DNA of 64,000 nt, from the NCBI RefSeq assembly GCF_001687545.1, contig NZ_CP016545.1, forward strand, positions 2,155,001-2,219,000, in the 5' to 3' direction. Below the pieces are notes generated by a model. That model had not been told where the DNA came from and searched no databases. It saw only the letters and a program-made list of their open reading frames with translations. Source of the DNA: Paraurantiacibacter namhicola (GTDB taxonomy: Bacteria; Pseudomonadota; Alphaproteobacteria; Sphingomonadales; Sphingomonadaceae). Shown piece after piece: positions 8,429-17,151 of the stretch. How positions within the stretch are numbered: position 1 is the stretch's first letter; every line of letters begins with the position of its first letter. A program made the position numbers and the translations under genes.

Positions 8429-10813
8429 ATGAATCTTCGAACTTTCACTCGTGGTTTGGCCTCTGTCAGCGCAGTCGCGCTCGTCGCAGCGGCTGCTCCG
8501 GCATACGCTCAGACGGTCAACGAAGACGAGGAAATGGAGCAGGATGCCCAGGCACCGGGCACCGGCTTCGGCGAGATCATCGTCACCGCCAACCGCCGCG
8601 CCGAAAATGTGCAGGACGTTCCGATCGCAGTGACCGCTCTCAATGAAGAGCTGATCGAGCAGAAGTTCAGCCGCGACCTCCTCGACCTTGGCAGCATCGC
8701 TCCCAATATCGTCGTCGACCCGATCCTCGGTAACGGCACGGCAGCCATCGCCATCCGCGGCATCCAGCTGAATGACGTGGAAAAGAGCTTCGACCCGCCG
8801 GTCGGCGTCTTCCTCGACGGCGTCTATCTCGCCTCCACGACGGGCGCCCTTCTCAACGTTTTCGATGCGGAGACGATCGAAGTCCTGCGCGGCCCGCAGG
8901 GCACGCTGTTCGGCCGCAATACGATCGGCGGCCTGATGCATATCCGCCGCAACCGGCCTACCGGCGAACTGGGCGGCAAGGTCAGCGTCACTTACGGACG
9001 CTTCGACCAGTTTGACGTCAAGGCCGTGCTCAACCTGCCGTCCTTTGCGAACGGCGCGATCAAGGCAAAGGTCGCTGCAGTCCGCCTCGACGGCGGTGGC
9101 TACTTCTACAATGTCACGCGCAACGAACGCGAAGGTGACAACGATCTGTTCATGATTAGCCCGATGATCGAATTCGAAATCGGTAATCGCGGCGAAGTGA
9201 CCGTCGCATACGATTATATCCGCGATCGCACGGCGACGCGCCCGGTGACGGCGCTGACCGATCCGAACCAGCTGTTCGGCACGCTGCCGGGCGGTATCGG
9301 ACTGGGCCAGCCGGCAACCAATGTCGACTACCATCGCCAGACGCGGACCTCTTTCGACCAGGCCGCCAGGCTCGACACGCACTCCGTCACGCTCAACGGC
9401 CGTTACGAAGTTGCGGACGGGCATGAGATCTACGCCGTTCTGAATTACCGCGATACGGACGAAGACGCGCTGAACGAGTTCGACGGCGTCGCCGCGGACC
9501 TGTTCTACGCCACGCGTCCGCAGAAGATTGACCAGTTCTCGGCAGAGCTTCGTTATCAGGCCGACCTGGGACCGGCCAATATCGTCGCGGGTCTGTATTA
9601 CTTCGACAGCGACTACACCATCAGCCAGCGCACCTTCTTCTTTGGCGGTGAAGTCGGCGGGACGGATTACCAGCAGTCGGCCAAAAGCTACGCCGTATTC
9701 GCGCAGCTGGACTACGAAGTGCTCGATGGCCTGACGGTCACGCTGGGCGGACGCTACCTGATCGACGAGAAGGCTGCCTGCGGTGGCCTCGGCAGCGGTC
9801 CGGTGGATAACCGCACTTACATCATCTCTTATGGTGCATGTAACGAGACGCGGCGTAATGCGCCCGGCTTCAGCAACGCACTTCCGGCGCCGCTCACCGG
9901 CTCCGTTACGGGCGAGGAGACCTGGAAGAAATTCACTCCAAAGCTGGGCCTCAGCTACGACTTCGGCGACAAGCTGATTTACGCGTCCTATTCCGAAGGC
10001 TTCCGCTCCGGCGGCTTCAACGGCCGTGGCAACGACATCCTGACGCTTGGGCCGTACAATCCCGAGACGGTCGAGAACTACGAGCTTGGCTTCAAGTCGG
10101 AATGGCTCGATCGCCGGATCATCCTGAACGGCTCGTTCTTCCGCACCAAGTATAAGGACAAGCAGGAAGACGTGGTCTTCCCGGATCCGCGCGGTGCGAC
10201 GGTCACGATCGTGCAGAACGCCGCTTCGGCCACGCTGTTCGGTTTCGAACTGGAAAGCCGCGTCATGCCCGCAGAGGGCCTGAGCCTGGGCCTGAATGTC
10301 GGTTACCTGGACGCAAGTTACGATCAGTGGCTTGACCAGGCGCCGCTCCTTTCGGGTCCCAATGCCGGCGATCTGGCGACAATCGACAAGACGGACTTCG
10401 AACTGCGCCGCGCACCGCGCTGGAACGTGCAGGCCGACATGAATTACGAACTCCTGCTCGGTAATGGAGATGGCATCATCTTCGCTGCCGATTATTCCTG
10501 GAAGTCGAAATATTACGTCGTCGCCAACACGATCAACATCCACACCAACATTCCGGGCCGGGAAAATCCGGGCAAGATCGACGCATTCGGGCTGCTGAAT
10601 GCATCTGTCTCTTACGAAGGGAGCAACTTCAAGTTCTCCATCTTCGGCCGTAACCTGACCGGGACGGAATACTTCCAGCACGTGCTGGACGTGGGGACGA
10701 CCTTCGGCGTGCAGCCGGGAAGCACCCAGCCGGTCCCGACCTTCGGTCTGTGGTCCTTCGGCACGATTAACCCGCCGACCACCTATGGCGCGGAAATCGT
10801 GTTCGAATTCTAA
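8429..10813 (+). CDS. TonB-dependent outer-membrane receptor
   Basis: A 794-residue TonB-dependent receptor. It has a signal peptide ending APAYAQ (about residue 29), then the plug domain beginning EIIVTANRRAENVQDVPIAVT and containing VEVLRGPQGTLFGRNT-type sequence (IEVLRGPQGTLFGRN, about 150-165). A 22-strand barrel follows, with the C-terminal strand ending YGAEIVFEF. This is the large sphingomonad type linked to uptake of hydrophobic or aromatic compounds. It is probably the importer for the pathway substrate because it shares its promoter operator with the catabolic genes. Start ATG 8429 follows GGGGAGGA. A strong hairpin terminator follows the stop. Confidence 0.95.
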   Translation: MNLRTFTRGLASVSAVALVAAAAPAYAQTVNEDEEMEQDAQAPGTGFGEIIVTANRRAENVQDVPIAVTALNEELIEQKFSRDLLDLGSIAPNIVVDPILGNGTAAIAIRGIQLNDVEKSFDPPVGVFLDGVYLASTTGALLNVFDAETIEVLRGPQGTLFGRNTIGGLMHIRRNRPTGELGGKVSVTYGRFDQFDVKAVLNLPSFANGAIKAKVAAVRLDGGGYFYNVTRNEREGDNDLFMISPMIEFEIGNRGEVTVAYDYIRDRTATRPVTALTDPNQLFGTLPGGIGLGQPATNVDYHRQTRTSFDQAARLDTHSVTLNGRYEVADGHEIYAVLNYRDTDEDALNEFDGVAADLFYATRPQKIDQFSAELRYQADLGPANIVAGLYYFDSDYTISQRTFFFGGEVGGTDYQQSAKSYAVFAQLDYEVLDGLTVTLGGRYLIDEKAACGGLGSGPVDNRTYIISYGACNETRRNAPGFSNALPAPLTGSVTGEETWKKFTPKLGLSYDFGDKLIYASYSEGFRSGGFNGRGNDILTLGPYNPETVENYELGFKSEWLDRRIILNGSFFRTKYKDKQEDVVFPDPRGATVTIVQNAASATLFGFELESRVMPAEGLSLGLNVGYLDASYDQWLDQAPLLSGPNAGDLATIDKTDFELRRAPRWNVQADMNYELLLGNGDGIIFAADYSWKSKYYVVANTINIHTNIPGRENPGKIDAFGLLNASVSYEGSNFKFSIFGRNLTGTEYFQHVLDVGTTFGVQPGSTQPVPTFGLWSFGTINPPTTYGAEIVFEF

Positions 10814-10871
10814 CAGGGGATCGGGGCGCCACTGGCGCCCCGACAGGTCCCCCGCTTGCGGGGGACGGGGG

Positions 10872-10914
10872 CAAAAAAAGGGGCCCGGCGTGAAGCCGGG
10901 CCCCTTTCCTTTTG
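10872..10914. terminator. Bidirectional rho-independent terminator
   Basis: A 10-bp GC-rich stem (GGGGCCCGGC at 10880-10889 with GCCGGGCCCC at 10895-10904) and a 5-nt loop. A run of seven A precedes it and TTTCCTTTT follows it. It can end the receptor transcript on the plus strand and the DUF3604 transcript on the minus strand. Confidence 0.88.
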
Positions 10915-10927
10915 CCTGCGGTGGTTG

Positions 10928-12865
10928 TCAGCGCGGCGCGCGGTACCAGATGGGCGAACTGTAAACCCGATCCTGGGTCTCTGCCGGGACATTGGGCGGC
11001 AGGTCCAGATTGTATCGCACCGCATCGTAAGTCGTCCAACGCGGCGTGGGGATCTGCAACACGCGTGCGTAATAGAACGCCTGCTGTCCGGCATCGAATT
11101 CCGGATCGACCCAGAAAGTACGCAGTTCCGGTTCGCCGATGGAATTTGTGAACGTCGCAGTCTTCACGTCCACGGTGCTGCCCACTGGCGGCGCCTTGCC
11201 AGTCGCGGGATCGACCTTGCGGCCATCGGACAGGGCCACGTCATAGACCTGTTCGTGCAGCGTCCCGTCGCTGTCGCGCCAGCCCTTCACGATCTGGATA
11301 CGGTCCAGGTAAGCTCCGTCGGGATCCATGGCTGCATGCAGCAGGAAGCCCGGCGCATTAGCCTTCTTCGAAGGTGTCAGGATGCCACCCATCGGCACAC
11401 CCTTGGCGTAACCGTTGGCAACCAGCGCCTCTCCGACCAGGTCCGCGCTGGAAAATTCCCAGCCGCCGAACAGTCGCAGCTCGATCCGCGGTCCGGTGGA
11501 GGCATAGACTTCCCGGCGCACCATGGCGTCGAAGATCTCCTTGCGCGTGTTCGCTCGCGCCCAGACGCCGACATAGCCTGCTGCGGACAAGGTGGCGTTA
11601 CCCCAGAGCGCGCCGCCCATGGACGAGGCAAGGCGCAGCGCAGATGGTTCGGAATCCGGGAACTTCCCGAAGAAATTGTCCTCCGCGACAGCCGGGATGC
11701 CGGTATGCACATCGGTGCTGCCGATCATGCCGAATTCGAACGGATTGATGCCGTCGAAGGCAGTATAAAGCAGCCCTTTTTTGAGTGCGCCGCGGGCATA
11801 TTCGCCCTGCATCTGGCGGCGCAGCTCCTCCTTGTCAGTCGTGCGCGGATTGCGGCCGAGGTCCGTCTCGTCCCAGTTCTCGAAATCCGCAAATTCGTCA
11901 TGCGGGGAGATATGCTGGTGCGTCTCCCCATCGCCCTTTACCTGCGTGACCTCCACTACCGGTTCGAACTTGTGGCGGGTCTTGCGGTAATCGATCGACA
12001 GCGGCTCGCCGGACATGGTCTTGTCGGGGAACATCGCCCCGTCGGACAGATTGCCATTGTGCGGGATGGTCAGGACACGCCCACCGGTATTGGTTTCGTA
12101 TGTCGCCAGCGCCTTCCAGAGCTGCTCCGGATCGTTGCTCTCCAGCGCCGAATAGGGAAGCGTCTGAAGTGCTTTTTCCGGACCGTCGGCAAACATCACC
12201 ACACGGTGCAGGTTGTCCCCGCTCTTCATGGCAGACCATTCGTAGCCGATCATCGTGGTGAACTTGCCCGGATCGTTATACTTCTCCGCCGAAGCGATGA
12301 CGCCGGCCCAGGTGTTGCGGGAAAATTCCAGTGGCAGCGGCTCGGCAGGCGCCTCGCCCGAGGTGATGGCCACGAATTCCTGGATCACATCGATCATGCG
12401 GCCTTCCTCGACGAAGCCGGACCAGCGGGTGGACAATGCGTGCTGCTGCAGCAGCGGGTCCTTCCGCTCGATGCCCTGCATCAGGCCGAGATATTCCGCG
12501 TGATCGGCCACCAGCAGGAAATCCAGCGGCCGTTGCAGCTTTGCCGTCACGCCGGTGGTGGATGTCACCGCCTCTCCGCGCGCAAAGCGATAGGAATCCT
12601 CCGGAGAGAAGTGATGCGTGCCGAAGCTGTAGGCATCGAACGACATGTTGGAATGCGTGTGCAGGTCACCCCAGAGCAGCTTGTCCGGAGTGGCGGCGAG
12701 CTGCGCCCCCGGCCCCTCGCCCTCTGCCTGGTCGGACCGCTGTTCCGCCGAACAGCCGGCCAGCGCCAGCGCAGCGCAACCGCACATCAGGGCGCGCGTC
12801 ACATGCCTTGGCAGGCTGCGCTTATCCGGGCTGTCTCCAGCCGGGATCCTACTCTCCAATGTCAT
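10928..12865 (-). CDS. DUF3604 family lipoprotein (PHP-like)
   Basis: A 645-residue exported protein of the DUF3604 family. The N-terminus has a lipobox (CGCAALALAGC, Cys about 38). The mature part starts with KLLWGDLHTHSNMS, the His-rich metal-site motif shared with PHP hydrolases. Further conserved His/Asp motifs are VADHAEYLG, IPHNGNLSDG, ISPHDE and GSTDVHTGIPAVAEDNFFGK. The biochemical role of the family is not settled; a metal-dependent hydrolase is the usual guess. It is divergent from the decarboxylase-family gene, and operator copy 3 lies just upstream of its ATG at 12865. It is probably a periplasmic or outer-membrane step of the same pathway. Confidence 0.88.
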   Translation of the reverse strand: MTLESRIPAGDSPDKRSLPRHVTRALMCGCAALALAGCSAEQRSDQAEGEGPGAQLAATPDKLLWGDLHTHSNMSFDAYSFGTHHFSPEDSYRFARGEAVTSTTGVTAKLQRPLDFLLVADHAEYLGLMQGIERKDPLLQQHALSTRWSGFVEEGRMIDVIQEFVAITSGEAPAEPLPLEFSRNTWAGVIASAEKYNDPGKFTTMIGYEWSAMKSGDNLHRVVMFADGPEKALQTLPYSALESNDPEQLWKALATYETNTGGRVLTIPHNGNLSDGAMFPDKTMSGEPLSIDYRKTRHKFEPVVEVTQVKGDGETHQHISPHDEFADFENWDETDLGRNPRTTDKEELRRQMQGEYARGALKKGLLYTAFDGINPFEFGMIGSTDVHTGIPAVAEDNFFGKFPDSEPSALRLASSMGGALWGNATLSAAGYVGVWARANTRKEIFDAMVRREVYASTGPRIELRLFGGWEFSSADLVGEALVANGYAKGVPMGGILTPSKKANAPGFLLHAAMDPDGAYLDRIQIVKGWRDSDGTLHEQVYDVALSDGRKVDPATGKAPPVGSTVDVKTATFTNSIGEPELRTFWVDPEFDAGQQAFYYARVLQIPTPRWTTYDAVRYNLDLPPNVPAETQDRVYSSPIWYRAPR

Positions 12866-12882
12866 ATCTGCCCTCTCCCATT

Positions 12883-12900
12883 TGTATTGATATGAATATA
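12883..12900. promoter_or_regulatory. Operator-like inverted repeat, copy 3 (DUF3604 / decarboxylase-family)
   Basis: TGTATTGA-TA-TGAATATA. It is the weakest of the four copies, with 6 of 8 matches in each half against TATATCGA-N2-TCGATATA, but it has the same 18-bp size and a TA spacer. It is the only such site in the divergent intergenic region between genes on both strands (12866-12999). Confidence 0.55.
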
Positions 12901-12999
12901 TCTATACATCACATCCGGAGTTGGATAGGTTGTTTTTCGGCCATGGCGCGGTCTGTTGCGCGTCTTTGGACTGCAGTTTTCAGAACGGACAGGATAGGC

Positions 13000-13899
13000 A
13001 TGATGGGCGAACAGCGGTTTTCCGAAGACTGGTGGAGCAATTGGCCGCAAAGCGACACTTACCTTGCGTCCGACGGCCACGTCGCGCGCATTCCGCTGCG
13101 CCTGCAAAGCACCAATCTGGTCATCTACGGCGGGGCCGACCTTGCAGAGGTAATGAAAGAGTTCGAGCACGAGGATACAGTCCCGGTATCGGTGGGCGGA
13201 CGCGTGCCGGTGCAGCTGTGGTGCAACAATTTCACCGACACCGACTGCGGGCCGACGGATCGCACGAACCCATATCTTGAGACCTGGTTCTCCTTCCCGG
13301 TCGTGGCGAAATCCAGCCCGCTGAAACTGCCTTATGAATCGCCCTTCTCACTGAACGTAGAGCATCCGGATGCCTTGGTGATGACGCACCGCGTGCTCTG
13401 CGGCGGCGACCGCGACGGATATACCGTGGGCGCGCAATCCGCGATTTCCTGCGGGCGGGAAGTTTGGGGCTTCCCGAAACATCCCGGCCTTGCCGACCTG
13501 GCTTTCGATTATGTCGGCGATGACGAGATGACCTTTGCCGCCAACCACCTGGGCCGCTCTGTATACACGCTGCGCGCGCGGTTGCCGGAGGCCGTGGAAG
13601 GCCATGTCAGCGTATCGGTCGATGTCGCGACCGGGCCCGACACCTGCATCACCCCCTCACAGAATCCGCACAAGGCCGGGTTCATCCCGAAGCAGACGCG
13701 TTACGCGACGGCGATGGCTGCCACCCTGGCCTTCGCGCCGTGGGATACTGCCACGGACACGCTGGAGATCCAGGGCGAGGATGATCATTTCGGCGGCTTG
13801 CTCAAGAGCTGGAATTTCCAACCCGAACTCAAGATGCACACCAGCGACTTCAAGGTGGTGGCGCGCAAACCCGCAGGCTGGGGGGCCGAACTGAAGTAA
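13000..13899 (+). CDS. Acetoacetate decarboxylase-family protein
   Basis: A 299-residue protein of the acetoacetate decarboxylase (ADC) fold. The region EVWGFPKHPGLADLAF (about residues 155-170) corresponds to the ADC motif E-x2-G-x-P-K, where the Lys is the Schiff-base lysine in true ADC. The segment HPDALVMTHRVLCGGDRDGYTVGAQSA is also family-like. Members in sphingomonad catabolic clusters often act on other beta-keto acids or as hydratases, so the reaction is uncertain. Two adjacent ATGs (13000 and 13003) follow AGGATAGG. The frame is open far upstream, antisense to DUF3604, but codes nothing family-like there. Confidence 0.8.
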   Translation: MMGEQRFSEDWWSNWPQSDTYLASDGHVARIPLRLQSTNLVIYGGADLAEVMKEFEHEDTVPVSVGGRVPVQLWCNNFTDTDCGPTDRTNPYLETWFSFPVVAKSSPLKLPYESPFSLNVEHPDALVMTHRVLCGGDRDGYTVGAQSAISCGREVWGFPKHPGLADLAFDYVGDDEMTFAANHLGRSVYTLRARLPEAVEGHVSVSVDVATGPDTCITPSQNPHKAGFIPKQTRYATAMAATLAFAPWDTATDTLEIQGEDDHFGGLLKSWNFQPELKMHTSDFKVVARKPAGWGAELK

Positions 13900-13900
13900 A

Positions 13901-13915
13901 GGCCCGTGACGGGCC
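13901..13915 (+). other. Intercistronic hairpin before the Rieske gene
   Basis: GGCCCGT-G-ACGGGCC, a perfect short palindrome starting two bases after the decarboxylase-family stop. No T-run follows, so it is more likely an RNA-processing or mRNA-stability hairpin than a terminator. Confidence 0.4.
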
Positions 13916-13954
13916 GCAAAAGCCCGCACTCCGGCCGCGAGAGGAGACGTCAGG

Positions 13955-15358
13955 ATGAACAAGCAAGCAGATGCCGGCAGTTTCGACCCCGCCAATGCCG
14001 AGGTCGCGCGCTGCCCGGGCCGGTCCTTCCAGGACATCCTCGCCGCAGATTCCGGATCGCAGCCGGAAATTCTGAAGGAACAGAGCTTCGTCCACCAGGG
14101 CGATGAGCCGCTCTCGACCGATCGCTACCTCAGCCAGGAATTCCACGACCTGGAAAAGGAGCGGCTGTGGCCGCGCGTGTGGCAGATGGTCTGCCGCGAG
14201 GAGCATATCCCCGAAGTCGGCGACCACATCCTTTACGAGATCAACGATGACAGCTTCATCATCATCCGCACCGCGCCGGATGAGATAAAGGCTTATTACA
14301 ACGTCTGTCTCCACCGCGGCACGCAGCTGCGCAGCTGCGCGGGCAATGTGAAACAGCTGCGCTGCCCCTTCCACGGCTTCGCCTGGAACCTCGACGGTAC
14401 GCTGAAGGACATCCCCTGCCGCTGGGACTTCGGGCAGGTGGAAGACAAGGAAATGAACCTCGACGAGGCGCATGTCGATACATGGGCGGGCTTCGTCTTC
14501 ATCAATCAGTCCGAGGACCCGCAGCCGCTGGCCGAATACATGCATCCTGCGGGCGAGCATTTCGAAAACTGGCCGATGCATGATCGCCATATCAGCGCGC
14601 ATGTCGGTAAGGTGATGAACTGCAACTGGAAGATGGCGCAGGAGGCTTTCATGGAAGTCTACCATGTCGTCTCCAGCCATCCGCAGGTGCTGCCCTATGT
14701 GGGCGACTGCAACAGCCAGTACGATATCTGGCCCGATGCGCCGCATGTCAGCCGCATGCTGACCGCTCAGATGACGCCGAGCCCGCACCTTGGCGACACG
14801 GTGAGCGACCAGGAGATGCTCGACGCGATGCAGGCCGACATGGACCTGCCGGGTTTCGAACCCATCACCTCCGTCCCCGAAGGCGTTTCCGGACGCCAGC
14901 ATTTCGCAGACAAACTGCGCGAGTATTTCACGAAGGTGACGCAGGCCGATTGCAGCCACCTGTCGAATGCGGAGCTGCTCGACGCGATCGAGTATTTCAT
15001 CTTCCCCAATTTCCACCCCTGGGGCGGCGTCACCCTGCCGATGGTCTATCGCTTCCGGCCCTGGAACAACGATCCGGGCAAGTGCCTGATGGAAGTGATC
15101 CTGCTGCGGCCCAATCCGGTTGGGGAGCCCGCCCCGCCGCCCGCGAAGATGCGCATGCTGTCGGAAGACGAGGACTGGGGCTGCGCCTCCGAACTTGGCT
15201 GGCTCGGCCTCGTGTTCGACCAGGACGTGGTGAATGTCGCGCGAATGCAGGAAGGCCTGAAGACCACTCGCCGCAAGGGCGTGGTGATGAGCGTCTATCA
15301 GGAAAGCCGCATCCGCCACATGCACAACACGCTTTCAACCTATCTCGAACGGCCCTGA
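13955..15358 (+). CDS. Rieske non-haem iron oxygenase, large (alpha) subunit
   Basis: A 467-residue aromatic-ring-hydroxylating oxygenase alpha subunit. The N-terminal Rieske 2Fe-2S site is intact: CLHRG (about 119) and CPFHGFAW (about 137). The catalytic mononuclear-iron region has EAFMEVYHVVSSHPQ (about 228), with the two His of the facial triad. An acidic segment near EDWGCASELGWLGLVFDQD (about 405) probably holds the Asp. No separate beta subunit lies nearby, so it may be an alpha-only (alpha3) enzyme. The next gene encodes a ferredoxin that can feed it electrons; no ferredoxin reductase is in the window. The start ATG 13955 follows GAGAGGAG. Confidence 0.93.
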   Translation: MNKQADAGSFDPANAEVARCPGRSFQDILAADSGSQPEILKEQSFVHQGDEPLSTDRYLSQEFHDLEKERLWPRVWQMVCREEHIPEVGDHILYEINDDSFIIIRTAPDEIKAYYNVCLHRGTQLRSCAGNVKQLRCPFHGFAWNLDGTLKDIPCRWDFGQVEDKEMNLDEAHVDTWAGFVFINQSEDPQPLAEYMHPAGEHFENWPMHDRHISAHVGKVMNCNWKMAQEAFMEVYHVVSSHPQVLPYVGDCNSQYDIWPDAPHVSRMLTAQMTPSPHLGDTVSDQEMLDAMQADMDLPGFEPITSVPEGVSGRQHFADKLREYFTKVTQADCSHLSNAELLDAIEYFIFPNFHPWGGVTLPMVYRFRPWNNDPGKCLMEVILLRPNPVGEPAPPPAKMRMLSEDEDWGCASELGWLGLVFDQDVVNVARMQEGLKTTRRKGVVMSVYQESRIRHMHNTLSTYLERP

Positions 15359-15378
15359 GCAGGGACGAAGCTGCGCGA

Positions 15379-15690
15379 ATGCCCACTGTCACGGTCCTGC
15401 CCGCCGATATCGCCATGGAAACGCAGCCGGGCGAGACGCTTCTCGGCGCGGCGCAGCGGCTCGGCTACACTTGGCCAACCGTCTGCGGCGGCGAAGGCCA
15501 GTGCCGTACGTGTTATGCCGTAATCGAGCAGGGTGAGGACGCCCTCTCCCCCGTCACCGCGCTGGAAGAGGAGGCCAGCCCTGCCCTTGCCATCGTGGCG
15601 CGGCGAGCGGGAAAGCCTGTCCGGCTGGCCTGCCAGGCCGTGCCTACAGGAGACATCACCGTCCAGCGCAGCGGCGTGCGAAAATCGTGA
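15379..15690 (+). CDS. 2Fe-2S ferredoxin
   Basis: A 103-residue plant/adrenodoxin-type ferredoxin. The cluster cysteines are in CGGEGQCRTC (about residues 36-45), with the last Cys in RLACQAVP (about 87). It begins MPTVTVLPADIAMETQPGETLL. It lies 20 bp after the Rieske oxygenase gene and is its most likely electron donor. The frame is open far upstream inside the oxygenase gene, but the fold starts at ATG 15379. Confidence 0.9.
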   Translation: MPTVTVLPADIAMETQPGETLLGAAQRLGYTWPTVCGGEGQCRTCYAVIEQGEDALSPVTALEEEASPALAIVARRAGKPVRLACQAVPTGDITVQRSGVRKS

Positions 15691-15742
15691 TCCGCCATCA
15701 GCGGCCGAATGCCGCCACTCGCCCAGCCAAGGAGTCCGCCGC

Positions 15743-15946
15743 ATGAGCCACACCCGTTTCAACCGCCTCGACAATTGCAATTACACCCTCGACGAGAGCG
15801 GGCAGATCCGCGTCGAGGATTCGGAGACCGGGACGACAGGCCTGTTCGACGAATTCGGGGCACATCTCGAAGGCGAACTGAAGCAGGCGGACGTGCAGAT
15901 GTGCCAGTTCCTGGCCAAGCTCGGCAAGCATCGCCCCGGCGGCTGA
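15743..15946 (+). CDS. Small acidic protein of unknown family in the Rieske operon
   Basis: A 67-residue protein that I do not recognise. It has no signal peptide or membrane helix. It is acidic in the middle (SGQIRVEDSETGTTGLFDEF) and predicted helical at the C-terminus (LEGELKQADVQMCQFLAKLG). It has two Cys, neither in a metal motif. The start ATG 15743 is backed by a clear AAGGAG ten bases upstream. It lies 53 bp after the ferredoxin gene and before the promoter of the cupin gene, so it is probably co-transcribed with the oxygenase and ferredoxin. A small accessory or assembly protein for the oxygenase is possible, but nothing in the sequence proves it. Confidence 0.65.
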   Translation: MSHTRFNRLDNCNYTLDESGQIRVEDSETGTTGLFDEFGAHLEGELKQADVQMCQFLAKLGKHRPGG

Positions 15947-15989
15947 CAACCTGTCGCCGGGCACGAGGAAGGACTCGCGCCCACAAAAA

Positions 15990-16007
15990 TATATTGCTAT
16001 CGATATA
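15990..16007. promoter_or_regulatory. Operator-like inverted repeat, copy 4 (cupin operon)
   Basis: TATATTGC-TA-TCGATATA. The right half matches the consensus at 8 of 8 positions and the left at 6 of 8. It lies 31 bp upstream of the cupin ATG (16038), in the only sizeable gap between the oxygenase genes and the cupin-VOC-oxidase-SDR genes. It probably marks a separate promoter for that downstream unit. Confidence 0.68.
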
Positions 16008-16037
16008 TCTCTACACCGGGGGGTATGAGGACCGACA

Positions 16038-17117
16038 ATGGCTGAAGCGTATAATCCTGAATACGATCCCACTGGGCTCGAAGGCGCAATCGATACGAAC
16101 AGGATGTATTGGCTCGATGCGCCGCACCTGCCCGGCGTCTCGCTGAAGCCGCTACGGACGAGCACGGAAAGCAGCTTCTTTACCACCATGGTGCGCATCG
16201 CGGCCGGGGCAGAGCTGCCCGATGCCGTCTACCTTGGCGGCATGGACATGTGGGTCCTTTCGGGCAGGCTGACATACCAGCAGGACAGCGAAATCAGCAT
16301 CCTAGAGCCGGGCGTCTGGGGCTTCATCGGCGCAAATTCGCGCGTCGCCTCCATCAAGGCGGAAACCGATGCCGAACTACTCGTCAATTTCTACGGCGCC
16401 GCTGCCTTCCTGGGGGACGGCAATTCCGTCAATTCCATCCTGACGAGCCTGGATGTGCTGCGCCTTGCCCGGGAGCATAAGTCACCGCTTGTGCCCAACA
16501 CCCTGGCTTATTGCGCCAAGGACACCTCCAACCGCTTCGAGGGCGATGGCGAACCCATGGCTATCGCATCGAAAGAAGCGGGCGAGCTGTTCGTCGGCGG
16601 GGCAGGCGAATTCGCCACGCCGGCCGATGTGCGCCACCCGCATTTCGTAGACACCAGGGCCGTCCCGTGGGCGGTCGACGAGAATATTCCCGACGTAGGC
16701 CTCAAGATCCTCCGCATCAGCGAAGAGACCGGCTTCGTTACCATGGTGGTGCGTCACAACGGCGAAGCACCCCCTCACCGTCACTTGGCCGGCGCCGACT
16801 TCCTCGTGCTCCAGGGCGCCATGGGATATCGCGCCGGGCCGCCGGAGGGCACCGGACCCGGCATCTGGGTTTACGAGCCGCCGGGAGCGCGCCATGAATC
16901 GACTCAGCGGCTCGGCACACAGGACCTGATCTACACGGCCAATCTCTATGGCCCTATCGCCTTCGATTCCGGCAAGGGCACGCCGCCTGTCGCGATCCTG
17001 TCCTGGATGGAATACCAGCAGCTGGCAGAGGCCGCCGGCGCGAAGCTGATCCCCAGCTCCAAGTCCGAGGCGGCGACGCTGCTGGCCTGGGCCCCGATAG
17101 CCAAGCGCCCGGCCTGA
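16038..17117 (+). CDS. Double-cupin protein, 2,4'-dihydroxyacetophenone dioxygenase-like
   Basis: A 359-residue protein with two cupin domains (about 30-135 and 205-325). The second has a plausible metal site: PPHRHLAGADFLVLQGAMGY in motif 1 and GIWVYEPPGARHES in motif 2. At the equivalent place the first domain reads ELPDAVYLGGMDMWVLSGRL, with no His, so it looks catalytically dead. The second half resembles the ChrR-like and 2,4'-dihydroxyacetophenone dioxygenase cupins, which cleave a C-C bond using Fe and oxygen. A dioxygenase or ring-cleavage role fits the Rieske oxygenase upstream. The substrate is unknown. Confidence 0.8.
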   Translation: MAEAYNPEYDPTGLEGAIDTNRMYWLDAPHLPGVSLKPLRTSTESSFFTTMVRIAAGAELPDAVYLGGMDMWVLSGRLTYQQDSEISILEPGVWGFIGANSRVASIKAETDAELLVNFYGAAAFLGDGNSVNSILTSLDVLRLAREHKSPLVPNTLAYCAKDTSNRFEGDGEPMAIASKEAGELFVGGAGEFATPADVRHPHFVDTRAVPWAVDENIPDVGLKILRISEETGFVTMVVRHNGEAPPHRHLAGADFLVLQGAMGYRAGPPEGTGPGIWVYEPPGARHESTQRLGTQDLIYTANLYGPIAFDSGKGTPPVAILSWMEYQQLAEAAGAKLIPSSKSEAATLLAWAPIAKRPA

Positions 17118-17151
17118 GCCGGTCCGCAAGCGCAAACTGACAGGACTTTCG

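Noticed and set aside
8318-10681. A 787-codon minus-strand open frame opposite the TonB receptor
   Set aside because: It covers the receptor antisense and shows no domain; the receptor has plug and barrel signatures and a terminator at its own end.
12436-12999. An N-terminal extension of the decarboxylase-family protein running opposite the DUF3604 gene
   Set aside because: The extension is Arg/Pro-rich antisense sequence and would read through operator copy 3; the ATG at 13000 has its own AGGA.
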